Assembly (NCBI RefSeq): GCF_009725235.1
Contig: NZ_WJFC01000075.1
Location: 1 to 57,239 of the forward strand
Reading direction: 5' to 3'
Origin: Scytonema sp. UIC 10036
GTDB lineage: Bacteria; Cyanobacteriota; Cyanobacteriia; Cyanobacteriales; Nostocaceae
Length of the DNA: 57,239 bases
Shown piece by piece: positions 33,811-41,594 of this stretch. A model generated the notes under the pieces. It had not been told where the DNA came from and ran no database searches. It was given only the letters and a program-made list of their open reading frames with translations. Positions within the stretch are counted from its first letter, which is position 1, and each line of letters starts with the position of its first letter. Both the position numbers and the translations under genes were made by a program.

Positions 33811-34493
33811 AACACCAAATCTTCATTACTGTAGTCTATGATGGGCATACTCTGGGGGTTAGCACTTTTAGAACGGTTAGTGACGGTCATCGTTACCCAC
33901 CGGAAGAACTGCCGAATTTGAGTGGCTTCGTCAGCGCGGAACACAGGAATATCCTGCGGCTGACCCTGCAAAAATTCCTTGAGTACCTCATAGTCAGCAT
34001 CTGCACCAATTGCCATTGATAAGCGCAAGGCTTTAGATGCTCGTGGCGAGTTTAGTAATTGCTGTAACGGTTGTTTCCAATTATCTGTGAGATGACCCCT
34101 TTCATCGGTTGGCTGACCATCGGAAACCAGGACAATGGTGGGATAGTAATCTCGACTGGCAATTTGGTTTTTGTCTTCGACGACAGTAGTCGCTAGTTCA
34201 AATGCTGCCGCCATTGGAGTAGAACCAATTGCTTCCATATTAGTCCATTGAATCACAGATGCAGCCGTGAGAGGTTGATGGATTTTAGCGCCATCTTTCC
34301 CAAAGGTAATTACTGCAACATAAATTTCTGCGCGAACATCTTCTTCTTCTGCAAAAGAGGCGATCGTTTCAGCGATCGCTCTATTCAGAGTCTCGATTTT
34401 GCCCTCAACACTCATACTCCCACTGACATCAGCAAGGATTATGACAGGCATTCGTCTAGCTACAGGGACAGTAAACTGATTAAATCTACTCAT
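33807..34493 (-). CDS. TerY-like von Willebrand factor A protein
   Basis: A 228-residue cytoplasmic vWA protein and first gene of the operon. The metal-ion-dependent adhesion site is DVSGSMS (Asp22, Ser24, Ser26), followed by the Thr in IGSTPMAA and the Asp in VSDGQPTDE. All MIDAS ligands are present, so it can bind a divalent metal and a partner's acidic residue. TerY-like vWA proteins act as scaffolds for kinase and phosphatase in the TerY-P triad. The ATG at 34493 has no clear Shine-Dalgarno sequence; the preceding stretch is TA-rich and could hold the operon promoter. Confidence 0.88.
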   Translation of the reverse strand: MSRFNQFTVPVARRMPVIILADVSGSMSVEGKIETLNRAIAETIASFAEEEDVRAEIYVAVITFGKDGAKIHQPLTAASVIQWTNMEAIGSTPMAAAFELATTVVEDKNQIASRDYYPTIVLVSDGQPTDERGHLTDNWKQPLQQLLNSPRASKALRLSMAIGADADYEVLKEFLQGQPQDIPVFRADEATQIRQFFRWVTMTVTNRSKSANPQSMPIIDYSNEDLVF

Positions 34494-34850
34494 TTATATA
34501 GTAAATTGTTGTCTGCTTAAGTTTAAGTGCTAATTTTTGCCAAATATTGCCAAAAATGCTTAACTGTTATTCTCCTTCTGTTTATGTTTTAAACAGAACG
34601 AATGAGAACCAATATAGTCCAGCCAGTTCAAACTAGCACTTAGTAGATTTAATTACCAACCGAATTTGTACTGAAAATATTCAACCAGATCTTTGCCGTA
34701 AGCAGTTTACTGGATAGACATTCAGGCAATATTTTGTTATGGCAGAGTTGTTCCAGACTAGCATTTTAGCATTTCATGTAGAAAAGCCAAACAAATTTTA
34801 TGCAGAAGCTTATATAATATTTGGTAAGTAAAGCTTTGCTGGTTATAACA
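34494..34850. other. Intergenic region upstream of the defence operon
   Basis: A 357-base gap that must hold the operon promoter (on the minus strand). It is AT-rich with no strong hairpin, no palindrome and no C-run repeat. No gene is seen. Confidence 0.45.
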
Positions 34851-35489
34851 CTAAAAAAACACCGCGTTTAACGTCACTATTCCTCGAATTACTGTCAGCA
34901 GATCGACTGTATCTATCAACCTACATTTTGTAATAAACTTTTTGTACGCATTTGTATTAGGCAAAATTACAATAACTTCTTTTAATTCAAACTTTAAATC
35001 ATCGGGAACTCGCCATTCACGCTCATGCGTCCAGTCAATAATGTTACTATTATCGTTAAGTTCGAGTTTAACAATGCGCCACCACTCATGAGGAGGTAAA
35101 TAGCTTTTTGCTTCTTCAGTCTTGTCATAAATGACTGGTCTTCCACCCTTACCATATATATATGGTTTTTGAAACATTAAACCTGTACCTACATAACGTA
35201 GCTTGGCTTGAGAATTCTTTTTTCGATACTCTTGTTCTGAATAAATATTTTGCGCTAATTGATAAAGTGGCGTATCTTGAAAGCAAACTGCTTTTCTATC
35301 TCCACAGATAAACCCTGATTTTGTTGAACTACCAAGTAAACATTCTTCTAAAAGGATTTTTATCAGAATTTCAACAGAGTCCAGTGTTTTGCCACCTATA
35401 TCTGAAGCTCTAGTCAAGTGTATGAGGTGTCCAGTTAGATCCGAACGTGATGCAATCCTGTTTGTCCAGTTGTCTAAAGAATAAGGCAT
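34851..35489 (-). CDS. DUF2971/AbiGi-like hypothetical protein
   Basis: A 212-residue protein. The pattern is LIHLTRASD near residue 21, then VCFQDTPL, YVGTGLMFQKPYIYGKGGRPVIYD and finally HEREWRVPDDL. This layout (N-terminal His, central Phe/Tyr, late Glu in an EREWR motif) occurs in DUF2971 and AbiGi-type proteins linked to abortive infection. An ADP-ribosyltransferase-like fold is possible but not shown. It lies 357 bases upstream of the vWA gene on the same strand and could be an accessory of that system. Confidence 0.5.
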   Translation of the reverse strand: MPYSLDNWTNRIASRSDLTGHLIHLTRASDIGGKTLDSVEILIKILLEECLLGSSTKSGFICGDRKAVCFQDTPLYQLAQNIYSEQEYRKKNSQAKLRYVGTGLMFQKPYIYGKGGRPVIYDKTEEAKSYLPPHEWWRIVKLELNDNSNIIDWTHEREWRVPDDLKFELKEVIVILPNTNAYKKFITKCRLIDTVDLLTVIRGIVTLNAVFF

Positions 35490-35601
35490 TTTTGCAACCT
35501 TTTTATACCAATTCTCTTAATTAAAGCATCAAGGGTTATTATGATTATCAGTAGTGGTAATCTTAATTTGGTGAAAGCCCGTCAACTATTTTCGCCCAAC
35601 T

Positions 35602-36528
35602 ATGCTTAAAAGCCAGATTCAACTGATTGACAGCACAACTAAGGAAATTTTCCCGGCTGCGCCTGATGGAACTGTGTTACTCTCAAGTATGAATGCGGGT
35701 TGGCGCGGAATTACGGTAGAACTTCACCAAATCGCACCACTTGAACTCCCCGAACACTACATTGAAGGACACCGTCTCATTGTCCATACTGGCAAACCAA
35801 TCCATTATGAATGGAAAGATGGTAGCCGTTGGCGGCAAAAGCTTCTCAAACCTGGTGACTTCTGCCTTCAAACTCACGGGGATATGAATGCACCCCGTTG
35901 GAGAGAAAAATTTGAGTTTGTCGCAATATCTCTGGAACCAGAATTTGTCACCCAAGTTTTTCAAGATACTGTTGCAACTGAAAAAATCGCTTTTCAGGAA
36001 CGACGCTGCGAACACGACCCCATTATTGCCCACTTTGCTTTGCGTTTTCAAACAGAGTTGAAATCCAGAAGTTATGCTGGAGGACTGTATGGTGAATCTT
36101 TGGGGCTGGCATTTGCACTACATTTGTTGGCACAGCATGGAGTTAGCAGTAAAAAGCCTCTTGAACCAAAGGGGAAGCTATCGGGATTACAATTGAGACA
36201 AGCTATTGAGTATATCCACGACCATCTCAGCGAGGATTTGAGCCTTGTTGCTTTGGCAGACCAAGTCAATCTCAGCCCGTATCACTTTGCTCGCTTGTTT
36301 AAGCGATCGCTTGGATTATCCCCTCACCAGTACGTGCTACAAAATCGAGTAGAGCGAGCCAAGCAACTAATTTCCGTCTCTCCATACCCCAATTTAACAG
36401 ATATTGGTCTACAAGTCGGTTTTTACGACCAAGCACATTTCACGAAAGCTTTTAAGCAAATTGTTGGTGTTTTACCAAAAAGCTTTTCAAAACTACACGC
36501 ATACTCATTTATGCCTCTCGCTTCTTAA
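35602..36528 (+). CDS. AraC-family transcriptional regulator
   Basis: A 308-residue regulator. Residues about 1-180 are a cupin-like sensing region. Residues about 205-305 hold the two AraC helix-turn-helix motifs (LSLVALADQVNLSPYHFARL and LTDIGLQVGFYDQAHFTKAF). The short-chain dehydrogenase gene 100 bases downstream on the same strand is its likely target or operon partner. The effector is unknown. Confidence 0.9.
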   Translation: MLKSQIQLIDSTTKEIFPAAPDGTVLLSSMNAGWRGITVELHQIAPLELPEHYIEGHRLIVHTGKPIHYEWKDGSRWRQKLLKPGDFCLQTHGDMNAPRWREKFEFVAISLEPEFVTQVFQDTVATEKIAFQERRCEHDPIIAHFALRFQTELKSRSYAGGLYGESLGLAFALHLLAQHGVSSKKPLEPKGKLSGLQLRQAIEYIHDHLSEDLSLVALADQVNLSPYHFARLFKRSLGLSPHQYVLQNRVERAKQLISVSPYPNLTDIGLQVGFYDQAHFTKAFKQIVGVLPKSFSKLHAYSFMPLAS

Positions 36529-36627
36529 TTCCACAACAAGAGCAAGAATTTACAATTTTGCCCAGTGGCTCCCATCGTAATTTTGTATCAGATAAGCGTT
36601 TCAACGGTAGATTTCTCTGAGGGCAAA

Positions 36628-37617
36628 ATGATGAGGAGCAAAAAAGTTAATCAAACCCGTCGTAACTTGATTAAAAACGCAGCATTGGCAGTTGCAGGAG
36701 TGGGAGTCGGTGCGGGATTATCTCCTAAAAAAGCAGAGGCACAACCACAAAAACCAGCAACTGCAAAATCACCCGCACCATCCTCCCTCCCACTTTCTGG
36801 TAAGGTAGCTTTAGTGACAGGTGCGGCGAGAGGAATTGGTCTTGCAACAGCTGTTGAGTTAGCACGGCAAGGTGCAGATGTCGCGTTGCTTGATATCGCG
36901 CAACCACAAGGTGTTAAGAATATCCACAGCTATCGGTTGGCAAATCGTACAGAACTAGAAGAAGCAGTGCGCCTTGTTCAAGCTGAAGGTCGCAGAGCAT
37001 TGCCAATTGTGGCAGATGTTCGGGACCTGGCAGCCATGAAGCAAGCCGCTGAAACGACCGTGAGAGAACTCGATGGGCTTGATATTCTTGTGGCTAATGC
37101 TGGCATTGCCATCTGGAGTCCTTTTGATGAAATGACTTCTCAACAGTGGAGCGATGTTATTGATGTTAACTTGACAGGCGTAGCTAATTCCATGTGGGCG
37201 GTTATTCCACAAATGCAAAAGCAGAAGCGTGGTAGAATCATCGCCGTGTCATCAATTGGTGGTCGCATGGGTGTTGCTGGAGTGGCTAACTATTCGGCTA
37301 CAAAGTGGGGTGTCATAGGTTTGGTTAAATCTGTCGCTCTGGAACTGGGGCAAGATAACATTACAGTGAATGCCGTTGCGCCTGGTGCTGTTAACACACC
37401 GCTTTATCGGAGTGAAGGACAACGTCGCTCGACTTCCGCGAACACCGTCCAAGACCAAGATAAGGCTACTCTGAGTTATCATGCCCTGCCAATACCAGCT
37501 CTTGAACCCAGTGATGTTGCGACTGCGATCGCTTTCCTTGCAAAAGATGATGCTCAGTATATTTCTGGTGCAGTTCTTGATGTTGCTGCTGGTGGTAATG
37601 CGAGATATACAGCTTAA
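36628..37617 (+). CDS. Short-chain dehydrogenase with Tat-like signal
   Basis: A 329-residue oxidoreductase. The Rossmann domain has the cofactor motif TGAARGIG, the NAG motif (VANAGIA), catalytic Ser in AVSSIGG and YSATKWG (Tyr and Lys of the active site). The N-terminus has a twin-arginine-type leader, TRRNLIKNAALAVAG, followed by a Pro/Ala-rich linker, so it may be exported folded to the periplasm. I start it at the ATG at 36628 (or 36631), because GAGGG lies a few bases upstream; an earlier in-frame ATG at 36565 would bury the Tat motif. The substrate is unknown. Confidence 0.82.
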   Translation: MMRSKKVNQTRRNLIKNAALAVAGVGVGAGLSPKKAEAQPQKPATAKSPAPSSLPLSGKVALVTGAARGIGLATAVELARQGADVALLDIAQPQGVKNIHSYRLANRTELEEAVRLVQAEGRRALPIVADVRDLAAMKQAAETTVRELDGLDILVANAGIAIWSPFDEMTSQQWSDVIDVNLTGVANSMWAVIPQMQKQKRGRIIAVSSIGGRMGVAGVANYSATKWGVIGLVKSVALELGQDNITVNAVAPGAVNTPLYRSEGQRRSTSANTVQDQDKATLSYHALPIPALEPSDVATAIAFLAKDDAQYISGAVLDVAAGGNARYTA

Positions 37618-37655
37618 TTTACTCCCTAGTTCCTACGTTCTTTAAAGTAAGTACT

Positions 37656-37922
37656 ATGCAAAGAACCGAAACAAACTCACTTAAAAATATCTTAGACTAC
37701 TTGCCAGAGCGCATTAGGCAGGCAATAGAGGAATACTCCAAACAAAACCAACTTTCCCCAGAATTAGTGATTGAGTTGGCGATCGCTCAATTCCTAGATG
37801 TGGACTCTGTGACTTTTGACGATTGTCAGATTGATTCACCTGGAGTACTTAGGGAACAAAATAAAATCCTCAAAATTCAGCTAGCAGCTATACAAACAAA
37901 GTCAGGGTTAAGTGCTGAATAA
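37656..37922 (+). CDS. Conserved small cyanobacterial protein (MQRTETN type)
   Basis: An 88-residue protein of unknown function (starts MQRTETNSLKNILDYLPERI). It is mainly helical: an amphipathic first half, then an acidic DVDSVTFDDCQIDSP turn and a C-terminal helix (REQNKILKIQLAAIQ). It belongs to a family that is multicopy here: a frameshifted copy is at 21962-22227. A GCGATCGC octamer lies inside the gene. The two copies are direct repeats flanking about 15.4 kb. Confidence 0.6.
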   Translation: MQRTETNSLKNILDYLPERIRQAIEEYSKQNQLSPELVIELAIAQFLDVDSVTFDDCQIDSPGVLREQNKILKIQLAAIQTKSGLSAE

Positions 37923-38024
37923 TAAAATCCGTTAAGGTGTTGTGTACTATCTAGCTTGTTCATGGAAAGTTAAACCGATAGGATTGCTATGCAAGGCTGA
38001 GTCTCGCTGGGCTAACTGCATGGA

Positions 38025-38132
38025 GGAGGCGGAGCCTCCCGTAAGGCATTCCCAGGCGGAGCCTGGGTACGAGGTGGTCAGGCGGAGCCTGGGTACGAGG
38101 TGGTCAGGTGGAGGCTGGGTACGAGGCGGTAC
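38025..38132. repeat. 26-bp tandem repeats with palindromic leader
   Basis: Three consecutive ~26-bp units (38055-38080, 38081-38106 and a diverged 38107-38132), each containing GGAGCCTGGGTACGAGG or a close variant. They are preceded by the palindrome GGAGGC-GGA-GCCTCC (38025-38039). No gene is evident across the repeat. It lies at the 3' end of the TPR gene. Confidence 0.7.
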
Positions 38133-38149
38133 AAAGTCTCTTTCAAAAC

Positions 38150-39850
38150 TCAAACTCGTGAAGCAATAAGCTTGATATCAGCATACTTCCAAGCTTTCTC
38201 AAATCGCTTTTGCACCAAGCGAGCTTCTTTTGTCTTACCTTGTGCATCTAAGCTTTTTGCCAGCCCCAGAAGCGACCAACCATTTTCAGGATAGCGTTCT
38301 AAATCTTCCCGGTATATAGTTTCAGCTTCTTGTATGCGGTTAGCCTCTAGCAAAACGGCTCCTAATGATTGCCGAACAGGAGAAGACCAACTTGCAGGTT
38401 CATCGTATCTGAGATTATCTTCTAATGAAACAGCAGTTTTCAAGTGAGCGATCGCTTGTGTATAGTCCTTTTGTTTTGCTGCGAGTTCACCAGCTAAAAC
38501 CTCGGAGGCAATTTTCATTAAACTGACAGTGGAATTAATATCCCAAACTGTCACCTTTTCCAAAGCAGGATCGGCTGCGATAGCTCTTACCTTTTCCAAT
38601 TCCTCTACAGCTTGCTTCAGTTGACCTTTTGCAGTAAACGCCATTCCCCTTGCATAATGCCAAACCCCGTTGGGATAGGTCAGATCTGCATCTGGTGCTG
38701 GCTCGTTCAGAATTTCATCCCACTTACCAAACTTTGTTAAAGCATACAGTGGTAATGCGTAATAATGCTGTAAAGTTCCAAATCCGGGTTGCCGCATCAC
38801 TTTGCGATCTGCAATTGCCGATGTTTCACGGGCTGTTTGAATTGCTAATGTACCTTCTCCTCCCATCACAGCCCCTGCTAAAAGGAAGTGATAGTTATGG
38901 GGTACGTAACCCAGTTCGTAAAGTCCTTTGATATGGCATGGAGCCAAGGACATAAATTGTTTGTCAGCAGCAATAGCTTTTTGGTTCGCTACAACAGCAT
39001 CATGGTATCTCCCAACTCGGATATAAATATGACCGGGCATATGTACTAAATGTCCAGCACCTGGAACTAAATTGCGGAGACGATCTGCACTCGTAACCCC
39101 ACGTTCTGGATGGGCAGATGCTTCAACAGCATGAATATGTAAGTGGAGAGCACCAGGATGATTGGGATTGCGCTTTAAGATAGACTCTAAAGTGGCAAGA
39201 AGTACATCTGTTCCCGTGTTGGGTTTTCCATCCCTAGTCCAGTAATTCCAAGGCATTGTGTCCATTAAAGCTTCAGCAAACAGAGTTGCAGCGTCCAAAT
39301 CATCTGGATAGCGTTTTTGTACCTCTCGCATTGCATCAGCATAAGCAAGATCCAAAGGCTTGCGGTCTTCAATGGGTTGTGACGAGTAACGTTTTGTTAG
39401 GGCGTTAATGTAAGCCTGTTCTTTCTCACTGGCATTTTTGCTCAACTCAACTGCTTTTTGCAACGCTTGAGATGCTGATGGGATAGCTTCTGCATCCATC
39501 GGTGCGTTAATATTCGGTCCTTGAACAAGTGCAAGTCCCCAGTAACACATCGCACAATTAGGATCTAACTTTGTTGCTTCTTGAAAAGAGCGTACTGCCA
39601 GAGCATGATTGAATCCATAAGCTAGAACAAGCCCCTGGTCAAAGTAGCGTTGGGCAAGTTTTGAGCTAGTTGATATGGGATGGTGGTGATTGCCAATATT
39701 GTTGAGAAGAGGTACTGAGGGATGAGTTCTTTGAGCAGAAATGCTACCAGGCTCGTTTGCCATCGCTTGACCATACAGCTTAGTAGGGTATGTTAACAAC
39801 CCAATTATGATGAGCAGAGACAAGGTAAATAAAATAAATTTTTTCTTCAT
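38150..39850 (-). CDS. Exported tetratricopeptide-repeat protein
   Basis: A 566-residue protein. Residues about 5-27 form a signal peptide or anchor. TPR-like helices cover most of the rest, for example ALAVRSFQEATKLDPNCAMCYWGLAL near residue 83 and AETIYREDLERYPENGWSLLGLA near the C-terminus. The middle (LHLHIHAVEASAHPERG, then PGHIYIRVGRYHDAV) matches the usual TPR proteins of bacteria and cyanobacteria whose function is unknown. A CxxC (CAMC) sits in the first TPR. It is probably periplasmic and acts as a protein-interaction scaffold. Confidence 0.8.
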   Translation of the reverse strand: MKKKFILFTLSLLIIIGLLTYPTKLYGQAMANEPGSISAQRTHPSVPLLNNIGNHHHPISTSSKLAQRYFDQGLVLAYGFNHALAVRSFQEATKLDPNCAMCYWGLALVQGPNINAPMDAEAIPSASQALQKAVELSKNASEKEQAYINALTKRYSSQPIEDRKPLDLAYADAMREVQKRYPDDLDAATLFAEALMDTMPWNYWTRDGKPNTGTDVLLATLESILKRNPNHPGALHLHIHAVEASAHPERGVTSADRLRNLVPGAGHLVHMPGHIYIRVGRYHDAVVANQKAIAADKQFMSLAPCHIKGLYELGYVPHNYHFLLAGAVMGGEGTLAIQTARETSAIADRKVMRQPGFGTLQHYYALPLYALTKFGKWDEILNEPAPDADLTYPNGVWHYARGMAFTAKGQLKQAVEELEKVRAIAADPALEKVTVWDINSTVSLMKIASEVLAGELAAKQKDYTQAIAHLKTAVSLEDNLRYDEPASWSSPVRQSLGAVLLEANRIQEAETIYREDLERYPENGWSLLGLAKSLDAQGKTKEARLVQKRFEKAWKYADIKLIASRV

Positions 39851-39859
39851 TAAAACCTC

Positions 39860-40003
39860 TTAAAATCCTTCCTTTCGGCTATAAAGGTGCTCTATCCAAA
39901 CCAAAATTTCCTCCTCAGATATATTGTGGATAGAGCGATCTGTTGTGGGATCGTAAGCACTCCACCAAATGTTTCCCCAAGCGATCGCTAGTATACCAAA
40001 CAC
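39860..40003 (-). CDS. Possible 47-residue small protein
   Basis: A GTG-started frame just upstream of the TPR gene reads MFGILAIAWGNIWWSAYDP, then TTDRSIHNISEEEILVWIEH, ending at TAA 39860-39862. The frame is open further upstream (to about 40025), and its composition looks protein-like (aromatic start, acidic helix). No clear Shine-Dalgarno sequence supports the start. It may be a small gene or the 3' remnant of one. Confidence 0.35.
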   Translation of the reverse strand: MFGILAIAWGNIWWSAYDPTTDRSIHNISEEEILVWIEHLYSRKEGF

Positions 40004-40026
40004 GCAATTCCTGTGGTTTCATCAAT

Positions 40027-40064
40027 AGGGGGTAGGGAGTAGGGAGTAGGGGGTAGGGAATCGG
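40027..40064. repeat. GGGAGTA heptamer repeats
   Basis: About five units of the form GGGTAG/GGGAGTA in tandem. They belong to the short-tandem-repeat class seen at 7800, 10528 and 40855. Confidence 0.6.
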
Positions 40065-40115
40065 GCAATGAGTATTGTTAAAAGTTATTCAATTTACATT
40101 GCCCATTTCCCACTT

Positions 40116-40304
40116 TCATGATTCAGATCTGAAATATAACGAACCACGAAACTGAAGACTTACTCTCGATTGAAAACTAGAAGGTTGAACTACACGACGA
40201 ATTTGATAACTTTGTCCGAGAAATTGGGCTGAAATTTGAGAATTCACAGTTTCGATATTTTGGGAAGTAGAAGTGTATGATAAACCACGATAATTGAGGC
40301 GCAT
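40116..40304 (-). CDS. DUF4278 small protein
   Basis: A 62-residue protein with the DUF4278 pattern: MRLNYRGLSYT at the start, then AQFLGQSYQIRR and finally SLQFRGSLYF. The family is cyanobacterial, small and of unknown function. The C-terminal RG(S/V)xY repeat mirrors the N-terminal YRGxSY, suggesting a two-fold internal symmetry. Confidence 0.75.
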   Translation of the reverse strand: MRLNYRGLSYTSTSQNIETVNSQISAQFLGQSYQIRRVVQPSSFQSRVSLQFRGSLYFRSES

Positions 40305-40430
40305 AAGATAAGTCTCCCGTGCAATCTTAGTAAAGAAAATATAAACTTTTTAACAAAAGGTAAAATTTTTATATTCTGTTTGTAGTAGCGCTTTAGCGCA
40401 TGCATTCCAACTACAAACTCATTGACCTTT

Positions 40431-40619
40431 CTAAATAAGTTCCCACTGACAAATCATTTTGCCATTCTCTCTATACCATCTAGCAACGACAGTAGGTCTC
40501 TTGCTCTTGGTATCAGCAGAATTGAGATTTGAAGTGCTTGCATTTTGAGCAAAGACCTCTTCAATGCTTTCATTAACCTGAGGAGTCGCTTTGTAATATA
40601 AATATTCATTCAATTTCAT
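40431..40619 (-). CDS. Small conserved cyanobacterial protein
   Basis: A 62-residue protein, function unknown, with a distinctive C-terminal RPTVVARWYRENGKMICQWE. The ATG at 40619 (MKLNEYLYY) is preferred, because AAGGAG (40629-40634) lies nine bases upstream; the ATG at 40628 directly abuts that sequence. The middle is Ser/Asn-rich and probably disordered. It is on the same strand as DUF4278. Confidence 0.6.
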   Translation of the reverse strand: MKLNEYLYYKATPQVNESIEEVFAQNASTSNLNSADTKSKRPTVVARWYRENGKMICQWELI

Positions 40620-40854
40620 GATACTCATCTCCTTGCCAGATAAATTTAATTTTTATGAATTCCAAATTAAATTCTTGACTTGTTCTTTGATTTGTTTGGA
40701 ATTTTCTGTTTCGATTTGGCTCTATACCTGAATTCATCTGCAAGTAGAACCGTTTCGCAAAGGTTAAAGTAAGATTGACAAGGCTATGACCTTTTATGAC
40801 ATTGTCCGACAATTTTTACATTCTTTAATATTTCAATGCCGTTATTAGTTAAAA

Positions 40855-40974
40855 TAACCACTAACCAGTGACCACTAGCTACTAACAACTAACAACCAAC
40901 AACTAACCACTAACCACTAACAACCAACAACTAACCACTAACCACTAACAACCAACAACTAACCACTAACCACT
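40855..40974. repeat. Heptanucleotide tandem repeats
   Basis: CTAACCA/CTAACAA/CCAACAA units repeat almost without interruption up to the ATG of the GNAT gene at 40975. They leave that gene without a Shine-Dalgarno sequence. The adjoining 40620-40854 stretch holds no convincing gene. Confidence 0.8.
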
Positions 40975-41466
40975 ATGATTCCTTTACCAGCAGAATGTGT
41001 TCTTCGCAAAGCAACATCTGAAGATATTTGGTCTATCCGGTTACTGGTACTGAGAGCAGCACTCGATCCTACTCAAATCAGATGGGAGCAATTTTGGGTC
41101 ATAGAATGCGACGGGCAAATAGTGGCATGCGGACAACTCCGCAACTTTTCTGGAGTACAAGAACTTGGGAGTTTAGTCGTTTTACCAGCGTGGAGAGGTC
41201 GCGGTTTGGGAAGTGCGTTAACACAATATCTGATTCATCAAGCAACTTTACCACTTTATTTGGAATGCTTGGGTCAGCAATTAGCCCAGTTTTACAGCCG
41301 CTTTGGCTTTACTCCAGTCGCTTTTGAGAATTTACCGCCATCCATCAAACGAAAGTTTGGTGTATCACAACTGGGGAAGAGGCTTATAAGAATTCCTGTT
41401 GTATTTATGCACTACCAAAATGACAATGACGACTCGTATACGTCAGTGGTAATAAATAAGGTGTAA
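40975..41466 (+). CDS. GNAT-family N-acetyltransferase
   Basis: A 163-residue acetyltransferase using acetyl-CoA. The core motif A is LVVLPAWRGRGLGSALT, where the R/Q-x-x-G-x-G/A pyrophosphate-binding loop is RGRGLG. The C-terminal part (YSRFGFTPVAF) is also typical. The acceptor is unknown. The ATG follows directly after a heptamer-repeat array. Confidence 0.85.
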   Translation: MIPLPAECVLRKATSEDIWSIRLLVLRAALDPTQIRWEQFWVIECDGQIVACGQLRNFSGVQELGSLVVLPAWRGRGLGSALTQYLIHQATLPLYLECLGQQLAQFYSRFGFTPVAFENLPPSIKRKFGVSQLGKRLIRIPVVFMHYQNDNDDSYTSVVINKV

Positions 41467-41534
41467 CTCCATCTCTGGACTCAAGCATCCAATATGTAGA
41501 GACGCTAACACTAATAGCAGGAGCCAGTTATTAT

Positions 41535-41575
41535 CGGTCACTGGTCACTGGTCACCGATCGCTGGTCACTGTTCA
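41535..41575. repeat. GGTCACT tandem repeats
   Basis: About four GGTCACT/GGTCACC units between the GNAT gene and the FMN-barrel gene. They belong to the same short-tandem-repeat class as elsewhere in the window. Confidence 0.65.
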
Positions 41576-41594
41576 TGATGTAGAGAGTAAGAAA

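Noticed and set aside
40606..40812. A 68-codon frame overlapping the 62-residue small protein on the same strand
   Set aside because: It has no recognisable pattern and overlaps a better-supported gene with a Shine-Dalgarno sequence.
40855..40974. Repeats that could be taken for a CRISPR array
   Set aside because: The units are contiguous heptamers with no unique spacers, and no cas genes are nearby.
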